DNA from: Bacteroidia bacterium
GTDB lineage: Bacteria; Bacteroidota; Bacteroidia; Palsa-965
Direction of reading: 5' to 3'
DNA: 64,000 bases
Assembly (NCBI GenBank): GCA_023151315.1
Contig: JAKLJE010000001.1
Span: forward strand, 62,001 to 126,000
The position numbers and the translations under genes are program-made. The notes under the pieces are model-generated. The model was not told the origin of the DNA and searched no databases. It saw only the letters and a list, made by a program, of their open reading frames with translations. This document shows, piece by piece, positions 51,780-60,799 of the stretch. The stretch's first letter is position 1. The number at the start of each line of letters is the position of its first letter.

Positions 51780-52328
51780 CTATCGCGCCAGCCGCACTCT
51801 GTAAATGCGCGAAACGAAAATGGGAATGAACACGGAAGCAATCTGTTCGCCTTGCGACATTTTTTTCAAATCACCTTTGATTTCCCAGTCGTTCCAGCTT
51901 TCTTTCATGTAAGTGGTGATATCACATTCAGTGCTGTCGCCTTTCATCTGCCAATTGTCCCAACTGTTTGCATAAAGTGTTCTGAAAGTGGTTGTCGATT
52001 TCATATCTCCGCCTTTCAGTTCCCATCGATCCCACGATCCAGGAACCCATGTGGTCATTGTGTAAACTTTTTTGCCCACGGTTATTTCCCAACGGTTGAA
52101 CTGATCATTCATCACTGTATTGATTTCACCTTCCATAGTTCCGATTGTAAAAGTCCATCGGTTCGGATCGTCTTTCAGATATGCTTCAATTGTACCGTCG
52201 GTATCATTAAGCGTTACTTCCCAATGATCAATGCGTCCTTTCATGAAAGAACGTACACGACCTTCCTGTTGAGCAATTGCGGTGCTGAAGGATAAAAGCA
52301 GAATAAGTACGATGAGATTTGTTTTCAT
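51780..52328 (-). CDS. Secreted protein with six ~22-residue tryptophan repeats
   Basis: I use the ATG at 52328 (MKTNLIVLILLLSFSTAIAQ), giving 182 residues with a clear signal peptide. The mature part consists of six tandem units, each ending in a Trp-Glu-like pair: HWEV, RWTF, RWEI, RWEL, NWQM, DWEI. Trp-to-Trp spacing is 22, 22, 22, 24, 22. Each unit has a short beta strand with a central Met/Leu/Phe and a polar turn before [ND]-x-W. I do not recognise this repeat; it looks like stacked beta hairpins. A C-terminal segment IASVFIPIFVSRIYRVRL is hydrophobic and could contact the membrane. No function assigned. Confidence 0.75.
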   Translation of the reverse strand: MKTNLIVLILLLSFSTAIAQQEGRVRSFMKGRIDHWEVTLNDTDGTIEAYLKDDPNRWTFTIGTMEGEINTVMNDQFNRWEITVGKKVYTMTTWVPGSWDRWELKGGDMKSTTTFRTLYANSWDNWQMKGDSTECDITTYMKESWNDWEIKGDLKKMSQGEQIASVFIPIFVSRIYRVRLAR

Positions 52329-52377
52329 TCCGGGCATTGATGAAATTAGTGATTACTTATCTAACTCATCAAGAATC

Positions 52378-52848
52378 ATGCGCATTTATCTACGTATTAC
52401 ACTTTTCTTCGCGCTGATTGCCGTTTCTGCATGCAGGAAAACCAAACTTGATGATGAGAAATCTATTCTTGCGGGCGAATGGCGATGGATCTACACGGAG
52501 GAATACGTTCAGCCGAATGCGTTTATGCCATCTAATCTGGAATCGGTAATCTATGCAGACAGTTTCCCGAAGTCATTTGCATTACATTTCATGAGCAAAG
52601 GAAAGATGAAGCGAATTCAGGATAGTGATGTGATAAAAGATCGTATCGTGGTAAAGACATTCGAAAATATTTCTCCGACGTATTACAGCATTGTTGTTCA
52701 CGGCGATAATAAAGAGAAAAATAAACTCACAATGAATCTGATCGACAGAACAACAGATACATTGATTGTAATGGAATTTCCTTTCGATAAGATTTCAGAT
52801 GCCAACGGTCGCACCTATACGCACAGAAATGTTTTCATCCGGAGATGA
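52378..52848 (+). CDS. Small lipoprotein of unknown function
   Basis: The ATG at 52378 (MRIYLRITLFFALIAVSACRK) gives 156 residues with lipobox VSAC. The mature part shows the common Bacteroidota lipocalin-like order: LAGEWRWIYTEEYV, FALHFMSKGKMKRIQDSDV, NKLTMNLIDRTTDTLIVM, with the closing strand. An 'AGEW' first strand and a 'LIVME' late strand recur in this type. It is divergent from the tryptophan-repeat gene, its start 50 bases away, and its stop abuts the lpxA stop on the other strand. No function known. Confidence 0.72.
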   Translation: MRIYLRITLFFALIAVSACRKTKLDDEKSILAGEWRWIYTEEYVQPNAFMPSNLESVIYADSFPKSFALHFMSKGKMKRIQDSDVIKDRIVVKTFENISPTYYSIVVHGDNKEKNKLTMNLIDRTTDTLIVMEFPFDKISDANGRTYTHRNVFIRR

Positions 52849-53625
52849 CTAAACCATTCCGCGGATAATGCCGTCTTTGGAGTTGCGGATGAATTCCAGA
52901 ATCTGATTTTTCTCAAGAGAATCCGGCGCTTCTTTTTCAATTACGTCCACAGCGTTGGAGACATTCAATCCTTTCACGTAAAGTGTGCGATAGATGTCTT
53001 CGATCTGAAGAATGGATTCATTAGAAAATCCGCGACGACGCATTCCCACACTGTTCACACCAACATACGCCAGAGGCTCACGCGCTGCTTTTACAAACGG
53101 CGGAACATTTTTACGTACACCGCATTGTCCTGCAATGAAACTGTGAGCACCAATGTGAATGAACTGCGAAACGCCGACATATCCTTCCAGAATTGCCCAG
53201 TCGCCGATTGTTACATGTCCCGCTACATTCACGGAGTTAGCCAGAATTACATGATCCCCAAGAATGCAATCGTGAGCGATATGAACATATGCCATCAGCA
53301 AACAGTTACTGCCGACAACTGTTTTCCATTTGTCTTTTGTACCGCGGTTCACGGTAACAAACTCACGAATCGTAGTGTTGTCACCGATTTCCGTTGTGGT
53401 CATCTCGCCTTCGAATTTCAGATCCTGCGGAATGCCGCTGATCACTGCGCCGGGAAAAATTCTGCAGTTCTTTCCGATACGTGCACCGTCCATTGTAACT
53501 GAATTCGGACCTATCCAGGTTCCATCACCGATTTCCACATCACCCTGGATGTAAGCGAACGGTTCAACAGTTACGTTCTTTCCGATTTTCGCATTCGGAT
53601 GAATATAGGCGAGAGGTGAAATCAT
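52849..53625 (-). CDS. lpxA: Acyl-ACP--UDP-N-acetylglucosamine O-acyltransferase
   Basis: LpxA attaches the 3-hydroxyacyl chain to UDP-GlcNAc, the first step of lipid A synthesis. The 258-residue protein is a hexapeptide-repeat beta-helix starting MISPLAYIHPNAKIGKNV, with catalytic His in MAYVHIAHDCILG, GIPQDLKFEGE near position 75 and the helical C-terminal domain (RRRGFSNESILQIEDIYR). It overlaps the lpxC-fabZ stop by 4 bases (ATGA), so the pair is translationally coupled. Length and motifs are normal for the family. Confidence 0.96.
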   Translation of the reverse strand: MISPLAYIHPNAKIGKNVTVEPFAYIQGDVEIGDGTWIGPNSVTMDGARIGKNCRIFPGAVISGIPQDLKFEGEMTTTEIGDNTTIREFVTVNRGTKDKWKTVVGSNCLLMAYVHIAHDCILGDHVILANSVNVAGHVTIGDWAILEGYVGVSQFIHIGAHSFIAGQCGVRKNVPPFVKAAREPLAYVGVNSVGMRRRGFSNESILQIEDIYRTLYVKGLNVSNAVDVIEKEAPDSLEKNQILEFIRNSKDGIIRGMV

Positions 53626-55052
53626 ACTGCTGCAGGTTCTGTTTTTTTCTGTTCGATGCCACGCACTTTTACGATCTGCGCAAGCATCTCTGCTTCTGAA
53701 GCAACTTTATTGTTCACGTATGTTGTGCCTTTCATGTGACACAACCCGCGACGAATCGGTGTAAGCAATTCAAGTTTGAAAACGCATGTATCGCCCGGAA
53801 CTACTTTCTGTTTGAACTTAACGCTTTCAATTTTCAGGAAGTAAGTCTGATAGTTTTCCGGATCAGGAACTGTTTTCAGACAAAGAATCCCGCCTGTCTG
53901 TGCCATTGCTTCTACCTGCAATACGCCAGGGAAAATCGGCTCGTCAGGGAAATGACCTTGCGTCCAGAATTCAGACATTGTGATGTTCTTTACACCAACA
54001 ACATAAGTCGGTGTAAGCTCAATGATTTTGTCTACAAACAGGAATGGCTGACGGTGCGGGAGAATTTTCATGATCTCACGCGTATCGAACAATGCAGGAG
54101 CTTCAGGATTGAACTTAGGCTCTTGCTTCTTCGCTTTGTCTTCCTTGATCAATTGCTTCAGTTTCTTGCCGAATGCAACATTCCCTGCGTGTCCCGGACG
54201 TGCAGCAAGTACGTGCACATTCATGTAAGCACCAACGAGAGCGAGATCACCAACAATATCAAGAAGTTTGTGACGCGCCGGCTCGTTATAGAAATGTAGT
54301 TGCAGGTTGTTCAATACACCGCGTCCTTTTACTTCAACGTCGGGCTTGTTAAACACTTTGCGCAGATGATTCAATGTCTCATCTGAAATTGGTTTGTCGA
54401 TCAATACGATTGCATTGTCAACGTCACCGCCTTTGATCAGGTTATGCTGAATCAGCGCCTCCAGCTCGTGCAGGAATACAAACGTTCTGCATTTAGCAAT
54501 TGAATCGCGGAATTCTCCGAGGTTGTAAATAGAAGCATGTTGTGTGCCGAGCAGATCAGAGTTGTAATCCACCATCACAGTTACGCGGAATGCATCCTGA
54601 GGAACAGCAAGCATTTCAACTTTCTTCACCGGATCTTCGAACGTTAGATTCTCTTTCAATTCGAAAATGTAGCGATCAGCATTCTGCTCCTGAATTCCTG
54701 CCGCTTCAAGTGCCGTCATGAAAGGCCATGAGCTGCCATCCATAATTGGAACTTCAGGTGCATCAAGATCAATCATCACGTTGTCCAGATCGCTGCCCAT
54801 TACAGCTGCAAGCACATGCTCAGTTGTGTAAACGCGTGCTCCGTTTTGTTCGAGTGTGGTGCCGCGCGCGGTGTCTACCACATTGTCAACATCTGCATCA
54901 ATCACAGGTTGACCGTCGATATCCACACGACGGAATTTAAAGCCATGATTCTCCGGAGCAGGGTGGAAGGTAAGCGTACACTTTTTTCCCGTGTGTAATC
55001 CTACACCGGAAATTGAAACGCTCTTTGCAATTGTTTTCTGTTTCACTGCCAT
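53622..55052 (-). CDS. lpxC-fabZ: Bifunctional LpxC deacetylase / FabZ dehydratase fusion
   Basis: The 476-residue fusion combines LpxC (about 1-310), the zinc deacetylase committing UDP-3-O-acyl-GlcNAc to lipid A, and FabZ (about 325-476), the 3-hydroxyacyl-ACP dehydratase of fatty acid synthesis. LpxC motifs: SGVGLHTGKKCTLTFHPA, zinc ligands in TEHVLAAVMG and RHKLLDIVGDLALVG, GHAGNVAFGK. FabZ motifs: ILPHRQPFLFVDKI and GHFPDEPIFPGVLQVEAMAQ. The fusion is characteristic of Bacteroidota. It lies 14 bases downstream of lpxD and overlaps lpxA. Confidence 0.97.
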   Translation of the reverse strand: MAVKQKTIAKSVSISGVGLHTGKKCTLTFHPAPENHGFKFRRVDIDGQPVIDADVDNVVDTARGTTLEQNGARVYTTEHVLAAVMGSDLDNVMIDLDAPEVPIMDGSSWPFMTALEAAGIQEQNADRYIFELKENLTFEDPVKKVEMLAVPQDAFRVTVMVDYNSDLLGTQHASIYNLGEFRDSIAKCRTFVFLHELEALIQHNLIKGGDVDNAIVLIDKPISDETLNHLRKVFNKPDVEVKGRGVLNNLQLHFYNEPARHKLLDIVGDLALVGAYMNVHVLAARPGHAGNVAFGKKLKQLIKEDKAKKQEPKFNPEAPALFDTREIMKILPHRQPFLFVDKIIELTPTYVVGVKNITMSEFWTQGHFPDEPIFPGVLQVEAMAQTGGILCLKTVPDPENYQTYFLKIESVKFKQKVVPGDTCVFKLELLTPIRRGLCHMKGTTYVNNKVASEAEMLAQIVKVRGIEQKKTEPAAV

Positions 55053-55066
55053 TTCTTTGTTGCAGA

Positions 55067-56095
55067 TTATTTCTGCGCTTTCTTTTCGAGTTCTTTGATT
55101 TTATCAGCGAGTTCAGGAAGTTTTCTGAACATCACATAACTGCGTTTGTAATCACCAATTCCAAAGGCCGGCGATCCTTGCACTATTTCGTCATCAGGAA
55201 TATTGCTTCCGATTCCGGATTGTGCTGCAATCTTAACGCGGTTGCCGATTACAAGGTGTCCGATAATTCCAACCTGACCGCCAATTAAACAATCACGTCC
55301 GATTTTGGTAGAACCTGCAACACCTGTCTGTGCAGCAATTACGGTGTTCTCTCCAATCTCGCAATTGTGTGCAACCTGAATGAGATTGTCGAGTTTTGCG
55401 CCTTTGCGGATGATCGTCGATCCCAATGTAGCTCTGTCAATCGTGGAATTTGCACCGATCTCAACGTGATCTTCAATTATCACATTACCGATGTGCGGAA
55501 CCTTGGTGTAATTATTCTCTGAGTTCGGCTGAAATCCGAATCCGTCTCCACCGATAATTGTTCCCGATTGAAGTATGCAGTTGTTCCCGATTACGCAATC
55601 GTGATATATAACAACACCGGGATAGATGATGGTATTATTCCCTACACGCGCAGCATCATTGATGGTTACATTCGGATGAATCTTTGTGTTGTCGCCGATC
55701 GTAACATGATCACCGATTACAGCTTTAGCTCCAATGTAAACGTTTGCTCCGATTTTTGCTGATGAAGAAATTACTGCACTCGGATCAATTCCGACTTTAT
55801 TCATACGGAACTGATTGTATGCTTCGAGAAGTTTTGCAAACGCCTGACGCGCGTCAGCAACGCGAATCAAGGTTAACGTTTCAGGCAGTGATTGTTCAGC
55901 AACAAAATCGTTGTTGACAATTGCAATTGTAGCCTGCGTAGTGTAGATATATTGCGCGTAAGCCGGATTGGAAAGAAAAGTCAGTGCACCCGGTGCACCT
56001 TCTTCAATTTTTGCAAGCTTGGACACTGCGGCATCGGGGTTTCCCTCGACCTTACCGCCGGCAAGCCCGGCAATTTCTTTAGCCAGAAATTTCAT
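55067..56095 (-). CDS. lpxD: UDP-3-O-(3-hydroxyacyl)glucosamine N-acyltransferase
   Basis: LpxD adds the second 3-hydroxyacyl chain in lipid A synthesis. The 342-residue protein begins with the uridine-binding domain ([19 protein letters not shown], then [18 protein letters not shown] in part), followed by hexapeptide repeats and catalytic His in [15 protein letters not shown], and ends in a helical tail ([17 protein letters not shown]). It is the canonical copy, compared with the shorter paralogue at 49347. It is first in the lpxD-lpxC/fabZ-lpxA unit, with box TAAATTTA (56100-56107, minus) four bases before the ATG. Confidence 0.96.
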   Translation of the reverse strand: MKFLAKEIAGLAGGKVEGNPDAAVSKLAKIEEGAPGALTFLSNPAYAQYIYTTQATIAIVNNDFVAEQSLPETLTLIRVADARQAFAKLLEAYNQFRMNKVGIDPSAVISSSAKIGANVYIGAKAVIGDHVTIGDNTKIHPNVTINDAARVGNNTIIYPGVVIYHDCVIGNNCILQSGTIIGGDGFGFQPNSENNYTKVPHIGNVIIEDHVEIGANSTIDRATLGSTIIRKGAKLDNLIQVAHNCEIGENTVIAAQTGVAGSTKIGRDCLIGGQVGIIGHLVIGNRVKIAAQSGIGSNIPDDEIVQGSPAFGIGDYKRSYVMFRKLPELADKIKELEKKAQK

Positions 56096-56099
56096 CGGG

Positions 56100-56107
56100 T
56101 AAATTTA
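56100..56107 (-). promoter_or_regulatory. -7 box (TAAATTTA) four bases before lpxD
   Basis: Differs from TAnnTTTG only in the last base; separated by CCCG from the ATG at 56095. The same CCCG spacer occurs at the DUF2723 gene. Confidence 0.4.
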
Positions 56108-56225
56108 GTCAAAAATGCGTGTTCCGGATGAGGTCTTTTCAAACGGTTGTCAAAAATGATTTGACGTCATTTCTGCTCAGAAGTTTAACGGTTAAAGGCA
56201 ATGATGACCTGAAGACTTACAGACT

Positions 56226-57461
56226 TCAGGATTGCACATTGTTTTTCTGCACCCAACGGAAAGTAAAGTAGGAAAACACCAGGCCGGATACTAATAGCAA
56301 GGCAGAACACAAATAGGGAGCTCCCGGAAGGTCAAAACCGAACTTTCCGGATGCACCTGCACTGAAAAGATTTGTCATGAGCAACGGTCCTACAATAGCT
56401 GTGATACTCATTACACTGGTCATGAAACCTTGAAGTTCACCCTGCTCGTTGGCTGGGATTTCTTTTGAAGTAATGGATTGTAAACTTGGTCCTGCCAAAC
56501 CACCCATAGAAAGCGGAATCATCGCTACGAAAAGCATCCAGCCTTCACCGGAAAGTGCCACGGCAATCATGCCGATTGTATTCAGAATTAAGCCTGTGTA
56601 AACAGCTCTTTGTTCTCCGATTTTAGGAATGATAATGCGCGTTAATCCGCCTTGAACAATTGCGATGCACAAGCCAACATACGCGAGAGAGAAACCTACA
56701 CCTTTTTCGGTCCAGCCATATCGCTCCATGGTGTAATATGCCCATGTTGATGGCAGCGATTGACCTGCGAGGTTAACCAGGAAAAAAACGATTGCAAGGC
56801 GCAGCACCATCGGGTGTTTGATCATTTGCAACAGAGCTCCTACCGGATTTGCCCGTTTCCATTGGAAAGCTCTTCTGTTCTCCGGTTTTAATGATTCCGG
56901 AAGAATGAAGAAACCGTAAAGCCAGTTGGCCAGAGACAGACCTGCAGCAACAAAAAACGGAACGCGTTCGCCGAAGTGTGCAATAGCAGCACCGAGAGCA
57001 GGACCGGCAATGAAACCTAATCCGAAAGCAGCGCCGATTATTCCGAAATTCTGAGCGCGTTTTTCAGGCGGACTGATATCCGCAATATAAGCGCCGGCAA
57101 CGGTGAAACTGGCCCCCGTAACACCCGCAATCAAACGTCCGATGAATAGTAGGGAGATTGAACCGGCGAAACCAAGGAACAGATAATCGATCCCGAATCC
57201 GAGCAAAGAGATCAAAAGCACAGGACGTCGTCCGAAACGATCGCTCAAAGCCCCGAGGAGAGGAGAAAAGAAAAACTGCATGAAGGAGTAAATGAACATC
57301 ATCCAGCCGCCGATTACTGTTGCTTCTTCAATGGTGCAATGTTCCATCGACATGATCAGCTTCGGTAATACGGGAATGATAATTCCGATTCCCATCACAT
57401 CAATGAAAAGCGTGATGAAGATGAAAAGCAAAGCTTTTCCTGAGGATTTCTGTTCGGTCAT
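56226..57461 (-). CDS. Major facilitator exporter, TCR/Tet type
   Basis: The 411-residue protein has 12 membrane helices. The family hallmarks are [15 protein letters not shown] in helix 1, the loop 2-3 motif [20 protein letters not shown] and [17 protein letters not shown] in helix 5, as in TetA-like drug:H+ antiporters. In this phylum such genes are usually housekeeping drug or metabolite exporters, so tetracycline resistance is not implied. It starts 4 bases after the HD gene stop and is probably co-transcribed with it. A 7-bp hairpin at 56208-56230 overlaps its stop but lacks a T run. Confidence 0.88.
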   Translation of the reverse strand: MTEQKSSGKALLFIFITLFIDVMGIGIIIPVLPKLIMSMEHCTIEEATVIGGWMMFIYSFMQFFFSPLLGALSDRFGRRPVLLISLLGFGIDYLFLGFAGSISLLFIGRLIAGVTGASFTVAGAYIADISPPEKRAQNFGIIGAAFGLGFIAGPALGAAIAHFGERVPFFVAAGLSLANWLYGFFILPESLKPENRRAFQWKRANPVGALLQMIKHPMVLRLAIVFFLVNLAGQSLPSTWAYYTMERYGWTEKGVGFSLAYVGLCIAIVQGGLTRIIIPKIGEQRAVYTGLILNTIGMIAVALSGEGWMLFVAMIPLSMGGLAGPSLQSITSKEIPANEQGELQGFMTSVMSITAIVGPLLMTNLFSAGASGKFGFDLPGAPYLCSALLLVSGLVFSYFTFRWVQKNNVQS

Positions 57462-57465
57462 AATT

Positions 57466-58722
57466 TCACTGGTTATCGCGCAGCGATTTCGGGTAGCAGA
57501 GGAAATATTTTTTTACCGGATGAGCAAGTACTGAAATGTTGAGCAGGTCAGCCGCTTCAGCAATATCTTTTACTGTTCCGTCTTTGTAAAGGATATTGAT
57601 TCGGATGTTGTCGTGCATTTCATCTGCATTGTATGCTTTATTCTGCACAGCTCCGGTGAAAACAAAGTAGGTCAATTCTTCTTTGCTGAGCTTCATGGAT
57701 TTTGCAGCGCGTTTCTGCAGTTTTTCAACGTATGCTCCGGCAAAAGGTTTGTTCTGCAACTCAACTGCGTACAAAGTTCGATTGATCATACATTGGCACA
57801 ACTCCGAGAGAACTTTGTCTGAATTCTCAGACCAAACTTTAACGGCAGTCATGATGTCGTAATCATCAAGTTTTGCAAATGTTTCCAATAAAGTTCGATC
57901 CTTGATAAACGCTGATTTGGAAAAGCGATTATTGAGGAACACTTTTAAGGAAGGTGTTGCAAAAAGCTCCGTTCCTTTTTCGGAAAGTTCTTTTGCCCTT
58001 CGCAGAATATTCACGAGCAGATGTTCTGCACACAATACTGTCTTGTGCAGATAAACCTGCCAATACATGAGACGGCGGGCAACAATGAATTTTTCGATGG
58101 AATAAATTCCTTTGTCCTCAACAACCAGTTGATCCTTCACCACATTCAGCATCTTCACAATTCGGTCGCTGCTCACAATTCCTTCTGAAACTCCGGTGAA
58201 GAAACTGTCGCGTAGCAGATAATCAAGACGATCCATGTCCAGCTGGCTCGATACCAATTGATGAAGAAACGACTTTCGGTATTTATTTCTGAAAATACGG
58301 ATTGCGAGATCAAGTTTGCCTTTGAATTCTTCATTCAATCGATCCATGAACAGCGCTGAAAGATCTTCATGCGTTATGTTATGTACGATGCTCGTTTCCA
58401 GTGCGTGTGAGAACGGTCCGTGACCGATATCATGGAGCAGAATAGCGACGGTAACGCCCTCGGCTTCTTCATCCGTGATAACGATTCCTTTCGAGCGCAA
58501 TACATCTATCGCCTCTATCATCAGATGCATTGCACCCAACGCATGATGAAAACGTGTGTGCAATGCCCCCGGATAAACCAGATTCGTAAGTCCCAGCTGA
58601 CGGATTCTCCGCAGTCGCTGAAACCACGGATGGTTCATCAGATTGAAAACCAATTCCGAGGGAACGGTTACAAATCCGTAAACAGGATCGTTGAGAATTT
58701 TTCTTTTGGCAGCGGGTTTCAT
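57466..58722 (-). CDS. HD-domain phosphohydrolase
   Basis: The ATG at 58722 (MKPAAKRKILNDPVYGFV) gives 418 residues. The HD metal site is spread as expected: RLRRIRQLGLTNLVYPGALHTRFHHALG (quoted in part: YPGALHTRFHHALGAMHL, first His), the HD pair in ILLHDIGHGPFSHALE and a third Asp in SQLDMDRLDYLLRDSFF. This is the dGTPase/SAMHD1-like group often located beside lpxD in Bacteroidota. Substrate (dNTP or other) unknown. Box TACCTTTG (58733-58740, minus) lies ten bases before the ATG and probably drives the HD-MFS pair. Confidence 0.92.
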   Translation of the reverse strand: MKPAAKRKILNDPVYGFVTVPSELVFNLMNHPWFQRLRRIRQLGLTNLVYPGALHTRFHHALGAMHLMIEAIDVLRSKGIVITDEEAEGVTVAILLHDIGHGPFSHALETSIVHNITHEDLSALFMDRLNEEFKGKLDLAIRIFRNKYRKSFLHQLVSSQLDMDRLDYLLRDSFFTGVSEGIVSSDRIVKMLNVVKDQLVVEDKGIYSIEKFIVARRLMYWQVYLHKTVLCAEHLLVNILRRAKELSEKGTELFATPSLKVFLNNRFSKSAFIKDRTLLETFAKLDDYDIMTAVKVWSENSDKVLSELCQCMINRTLYAVELQNKPFAGAYVEKLQKRAAKSMKLSKEELTYFVFTGAVQNKAYNADEMHDNIRINILYKDGTVKDIAEAADLLNISVLAHPVKKYFLCYPKSLRDNQ

Positions 58723-58732
58723 CGAAGGACAC

Positions 58733-58740
58733 CAAAGGTA
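58733..58740 (-). promoter_or_regulatory. -7 box (TACCTTTG) of the HD gene
   Basis: Exact match to TAnnTTTG on the minus strand, ten bases before the ATG at 58722; the divergent porX start is 116 bases away. Confidence 0.5.
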
Positions 58741-58855
58741 ATAATTAGAGCGCATCTGTTAACAGATCACAATACCTTGACTGGCTTCTGCACCTTTGCT
58801 CACAATATGTACCTTTATTCTCCGTTTTCAAGGATTGAAAGCGCACACGCTAATT

Positions 58856-60409
58856 ATGGATAAGATCAGAATACTTTGGGCTGACGATGAAATTTCATTG
58901 CTGAAGCCGCACATCATGTTCCTTCAGGATAAAGGTTACGACGTTATCACTGCTACAAGTGGTAATGAAGCTGTGGATATTGCAGCAAAGGAGCATGTGG
59001 ATATTGTGTTTCTCGATGAGAACATGCCTGGCATTACAGGAATTGAAACGCTTACCAGAATCAAAGCGAAGCATTCGGATATTCCTGTAGTGATGATCAC
59101 CAAGAGCGAAGAGGAAAATCTGATGGAAGATGCCATCGGTTCCAAGATTGCTGATTATCTGATCAAGCCCGTAAATCCGAATCAGATTCTGCTTTCGCTG
59201 AAGAAGATTCTCGACAACAAGAGAATTATCAGCGAGAAAACAACAAGCGGTTACATGCAGGAGTTCCGGAATATCGGGATGACAATTTCAGATCGACTTT
59301 CCTGGGAAGAGTGGGTGGAGATTTATCGCAAACTTGTATTCTGGGAGCTGGAACTGGAGAAATCTCAGGATCCGAGCATGCATGAGATTCTGACCATGCA
59401 GAAACGTGAAGCCAATGTTGCGTTCGCGAAGTTCATCGGTAAAAATTATCTCGACTGGCTCAACGGTAAGGATAAAAATCCACCGGTGTTGTCGCATACA
59501 TTAATCAAACAGAAACTTGCTCCGCAATTGGAGAAAGAAGGACCTGTATTCTTCCTGTTGATAGATAACCTTCGTTACGATCAATGGAAAGTTTTGCAAC
59601 CTGTATTGAGTCAGTATTTCCGTGTAGAAGAAGAATCCCTGTTCTGCAGTATTCTTCCGACCGCGACTCAATATGCGCGAAATGCACTCTTCGCCGGGTT
59701 GCTGCCTTCTGAAATTGAGAAACGTTTCCCGCAGTTGTGGAAGAACGATGATGATGAAGGCGGGAAGAACCTGCACGAAGAAGAGTTTCTCGGTTCAAAC
59801 CTGAAGCGCATCGGGAAAGATGTGAAGTTCACATATCACAAAGTGACGAATTACGCAGGCGGAAAGAAACTTGCGGAAAGCATCAATAACCTGATGCAGA
59901 ATAAACTCAATGTGATTGTTTACAATTTCGTGGATATGCTTTCGCATGCACGCACGGAAATGGATGTGATCCGTGAGCTGGCTGATGATGACGCTGCTTA
60001 TCGTTCGCTTACATTATCGTGGTTTGAACATTCGGCATTGCATGATATTGTGAAGTTCATTGCCGATAAAAAGTGCAGAATGGTTATCGCTACCGATCAC
60101 GGAACAATTAAAGTTACTGAACCTACGAAAGTGGTTGGCGACCGCAATGTGAACACGAATCTTCGTTACAAACAGGGTAAAAATCTGGATTATGTTAAGA
60201 AGGACGTTTTTGAAGTGCGAAATCCTTCAGACGCTTTCCTTCCGAAGAATAATGTGAGCACCGCTTATATTTTCGCTACCGAAGCGATGTTCTTCGCTTA
60301 TCCGAACAATTACAATCACTACGTGCAGTATTACCGTAATACATTCCAGCACGGAGGTGTTTCCCTCGAGGAAATGATTATCCCGTTTGTTACTCTGGTT
60401 CCGAGATAA
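58856..60409 (+). CDS. porX: T9SS response regulator / PglZ-domain phosphodiesterase PorX
   Basis: PorX links an envelope signal to T9SS gene expression and cleaves cyclic oligonucleotides through its PglZ (alkaline phosphatase-like) domain. The ATG at 58856 gives 517 residues. The receiver domain (1-120) has Asp10-Asp11, phosphoacceptor Asp54 in VFLDENMPG, Thr82 and Lys104. A helical linker (about 130-210) leads to the PglZ domain with metal-site Asp237 in FLLIDNLRYDQW, the nucleophile region LPTATQYARNA (Thr269/Thr271), VDMLSHAR, TDHGT and the late HGGVSLEE. Length and motifs match characterised PorX. The next gene starts 3 bases after its stop. Confidence 0.94.
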   Translation: MDKIRILWADDEISLLKPHIMFLQDKGYDVITATSGNEAVDIAAKEHVDIVFLDENMPGITGIETLTRIKAKHSDIPVVMITKSEEENLMEDAIGSKIADYLIKPVNPNQILLSLKKILDNKRIISEKTTSGYMQEFRNIGMTISDRLSWEEWVEIYRKLVFWELELEKSQDPSMHEILTMQKREANVAFAKFIGKNYLDWLNGKDKNPPVLSHTLIKQKLAPQLEKEGPVFFLLIDNLRYDQWKVLQPVLSQYFRVEEESLFCSILPTATQYARNALFAGLLPSEIEKRFPQLWKNDDDEGGKNLHEEEFLGSNLKRIGKDVKFTYHKVTNYAGGKKLAESINNLMQNKLNVIVYNFVDMLSHARTEMDVIRELADDDAAYRSLTLSWFEHSALHDIVKFIADKKCRMVIATDHGTIKVTEPTKVVGDRNVNTNLRYKQGKNLDYVKKDVFEVRNPSDAFLPKNNVSTAYIFATEAMFFAYPNNYNHYVQYYRNTFQHGGVSLEEMIIPFVTLVPR

Positions 60410-60412
60410 AGA

Positions 60413-60799
60413 ATGATTGTTCGTGCAGGGATCTTTCTGTTCTTGAGTTGCGTTTTCGCTTCATGCGATCCTGCTTATCATTTGACGTATGCTGTGGTCA
60501 ATGATTCGAATGCTCCGCTTTATTGCGTTGATAAGAGCGGATCGTTCATGAAAGGTAAGCCGTGCCGTATTGACCCGGATTCTACCGTTGTGGTTTACGA
60601 AGAAGCCGGATTCGGTGGAGCGCGTCAACAATTCAGAAGTTCAAAGGGAGACGTTGCGCAACGATTTCAGTTTTATACCGATTCAACCTGCACGGATTCA
60701 AGTTTACTTCAGCCGGGCAAATCCTGGAAGTATTATACATTGCCAAAAGGCGACAACAATGTACGTTTGTACATTCGCAACTCAGATATCAGCAAATGA
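60413..60799 (+). CDS. Small lipoprotein in the porX operon
   Basis: The 128-residue product has a lipoprotein signal (lipobox FASC, Cys about residue 18). The mature part has short beta segments: HLTYAVVNDSNAPLYCVDKSG, TVVVYEEAGFGGARQQFRSS, WKYYTLPKGDNNVRLYIRNSD (each quoted in part), and two further cysteines. I do not recognise the family. It sits between porX (3-base gap) and tsaE (4-base overlap), genes that are often direct neighbours in this phylum, so an insertion of an envelope protein here is worth noting. An envelope role with PorX is only a possibility. Confidence 0.72.
   Translation: MIVRAGIFLFLSCVFASCDPAYHLTYAVVNDSNAPLYCVDKSGSFMKGKPCRIDPDSTVVVYEEAGFGGARQQFRSSKGDVAQRFQFYTDSTCTDSSLLQPGKSWKYYTLPKGDNNVRLYIRNSDISK

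Noticed and set aside
56208-56230. Hairpin CCTGAAG-N9-CTTCAGG after the MFS gene as a terminator
   Set aside because: It overlaps the stop codon and has no T run on the minus strand; at most a weak structure.
56226-57461. Tetracycline resistance gene
   Set aside because: The TetA-like helix motifs are general to this exporter family; nothing in context or sequence shows a resistance role or mobility.
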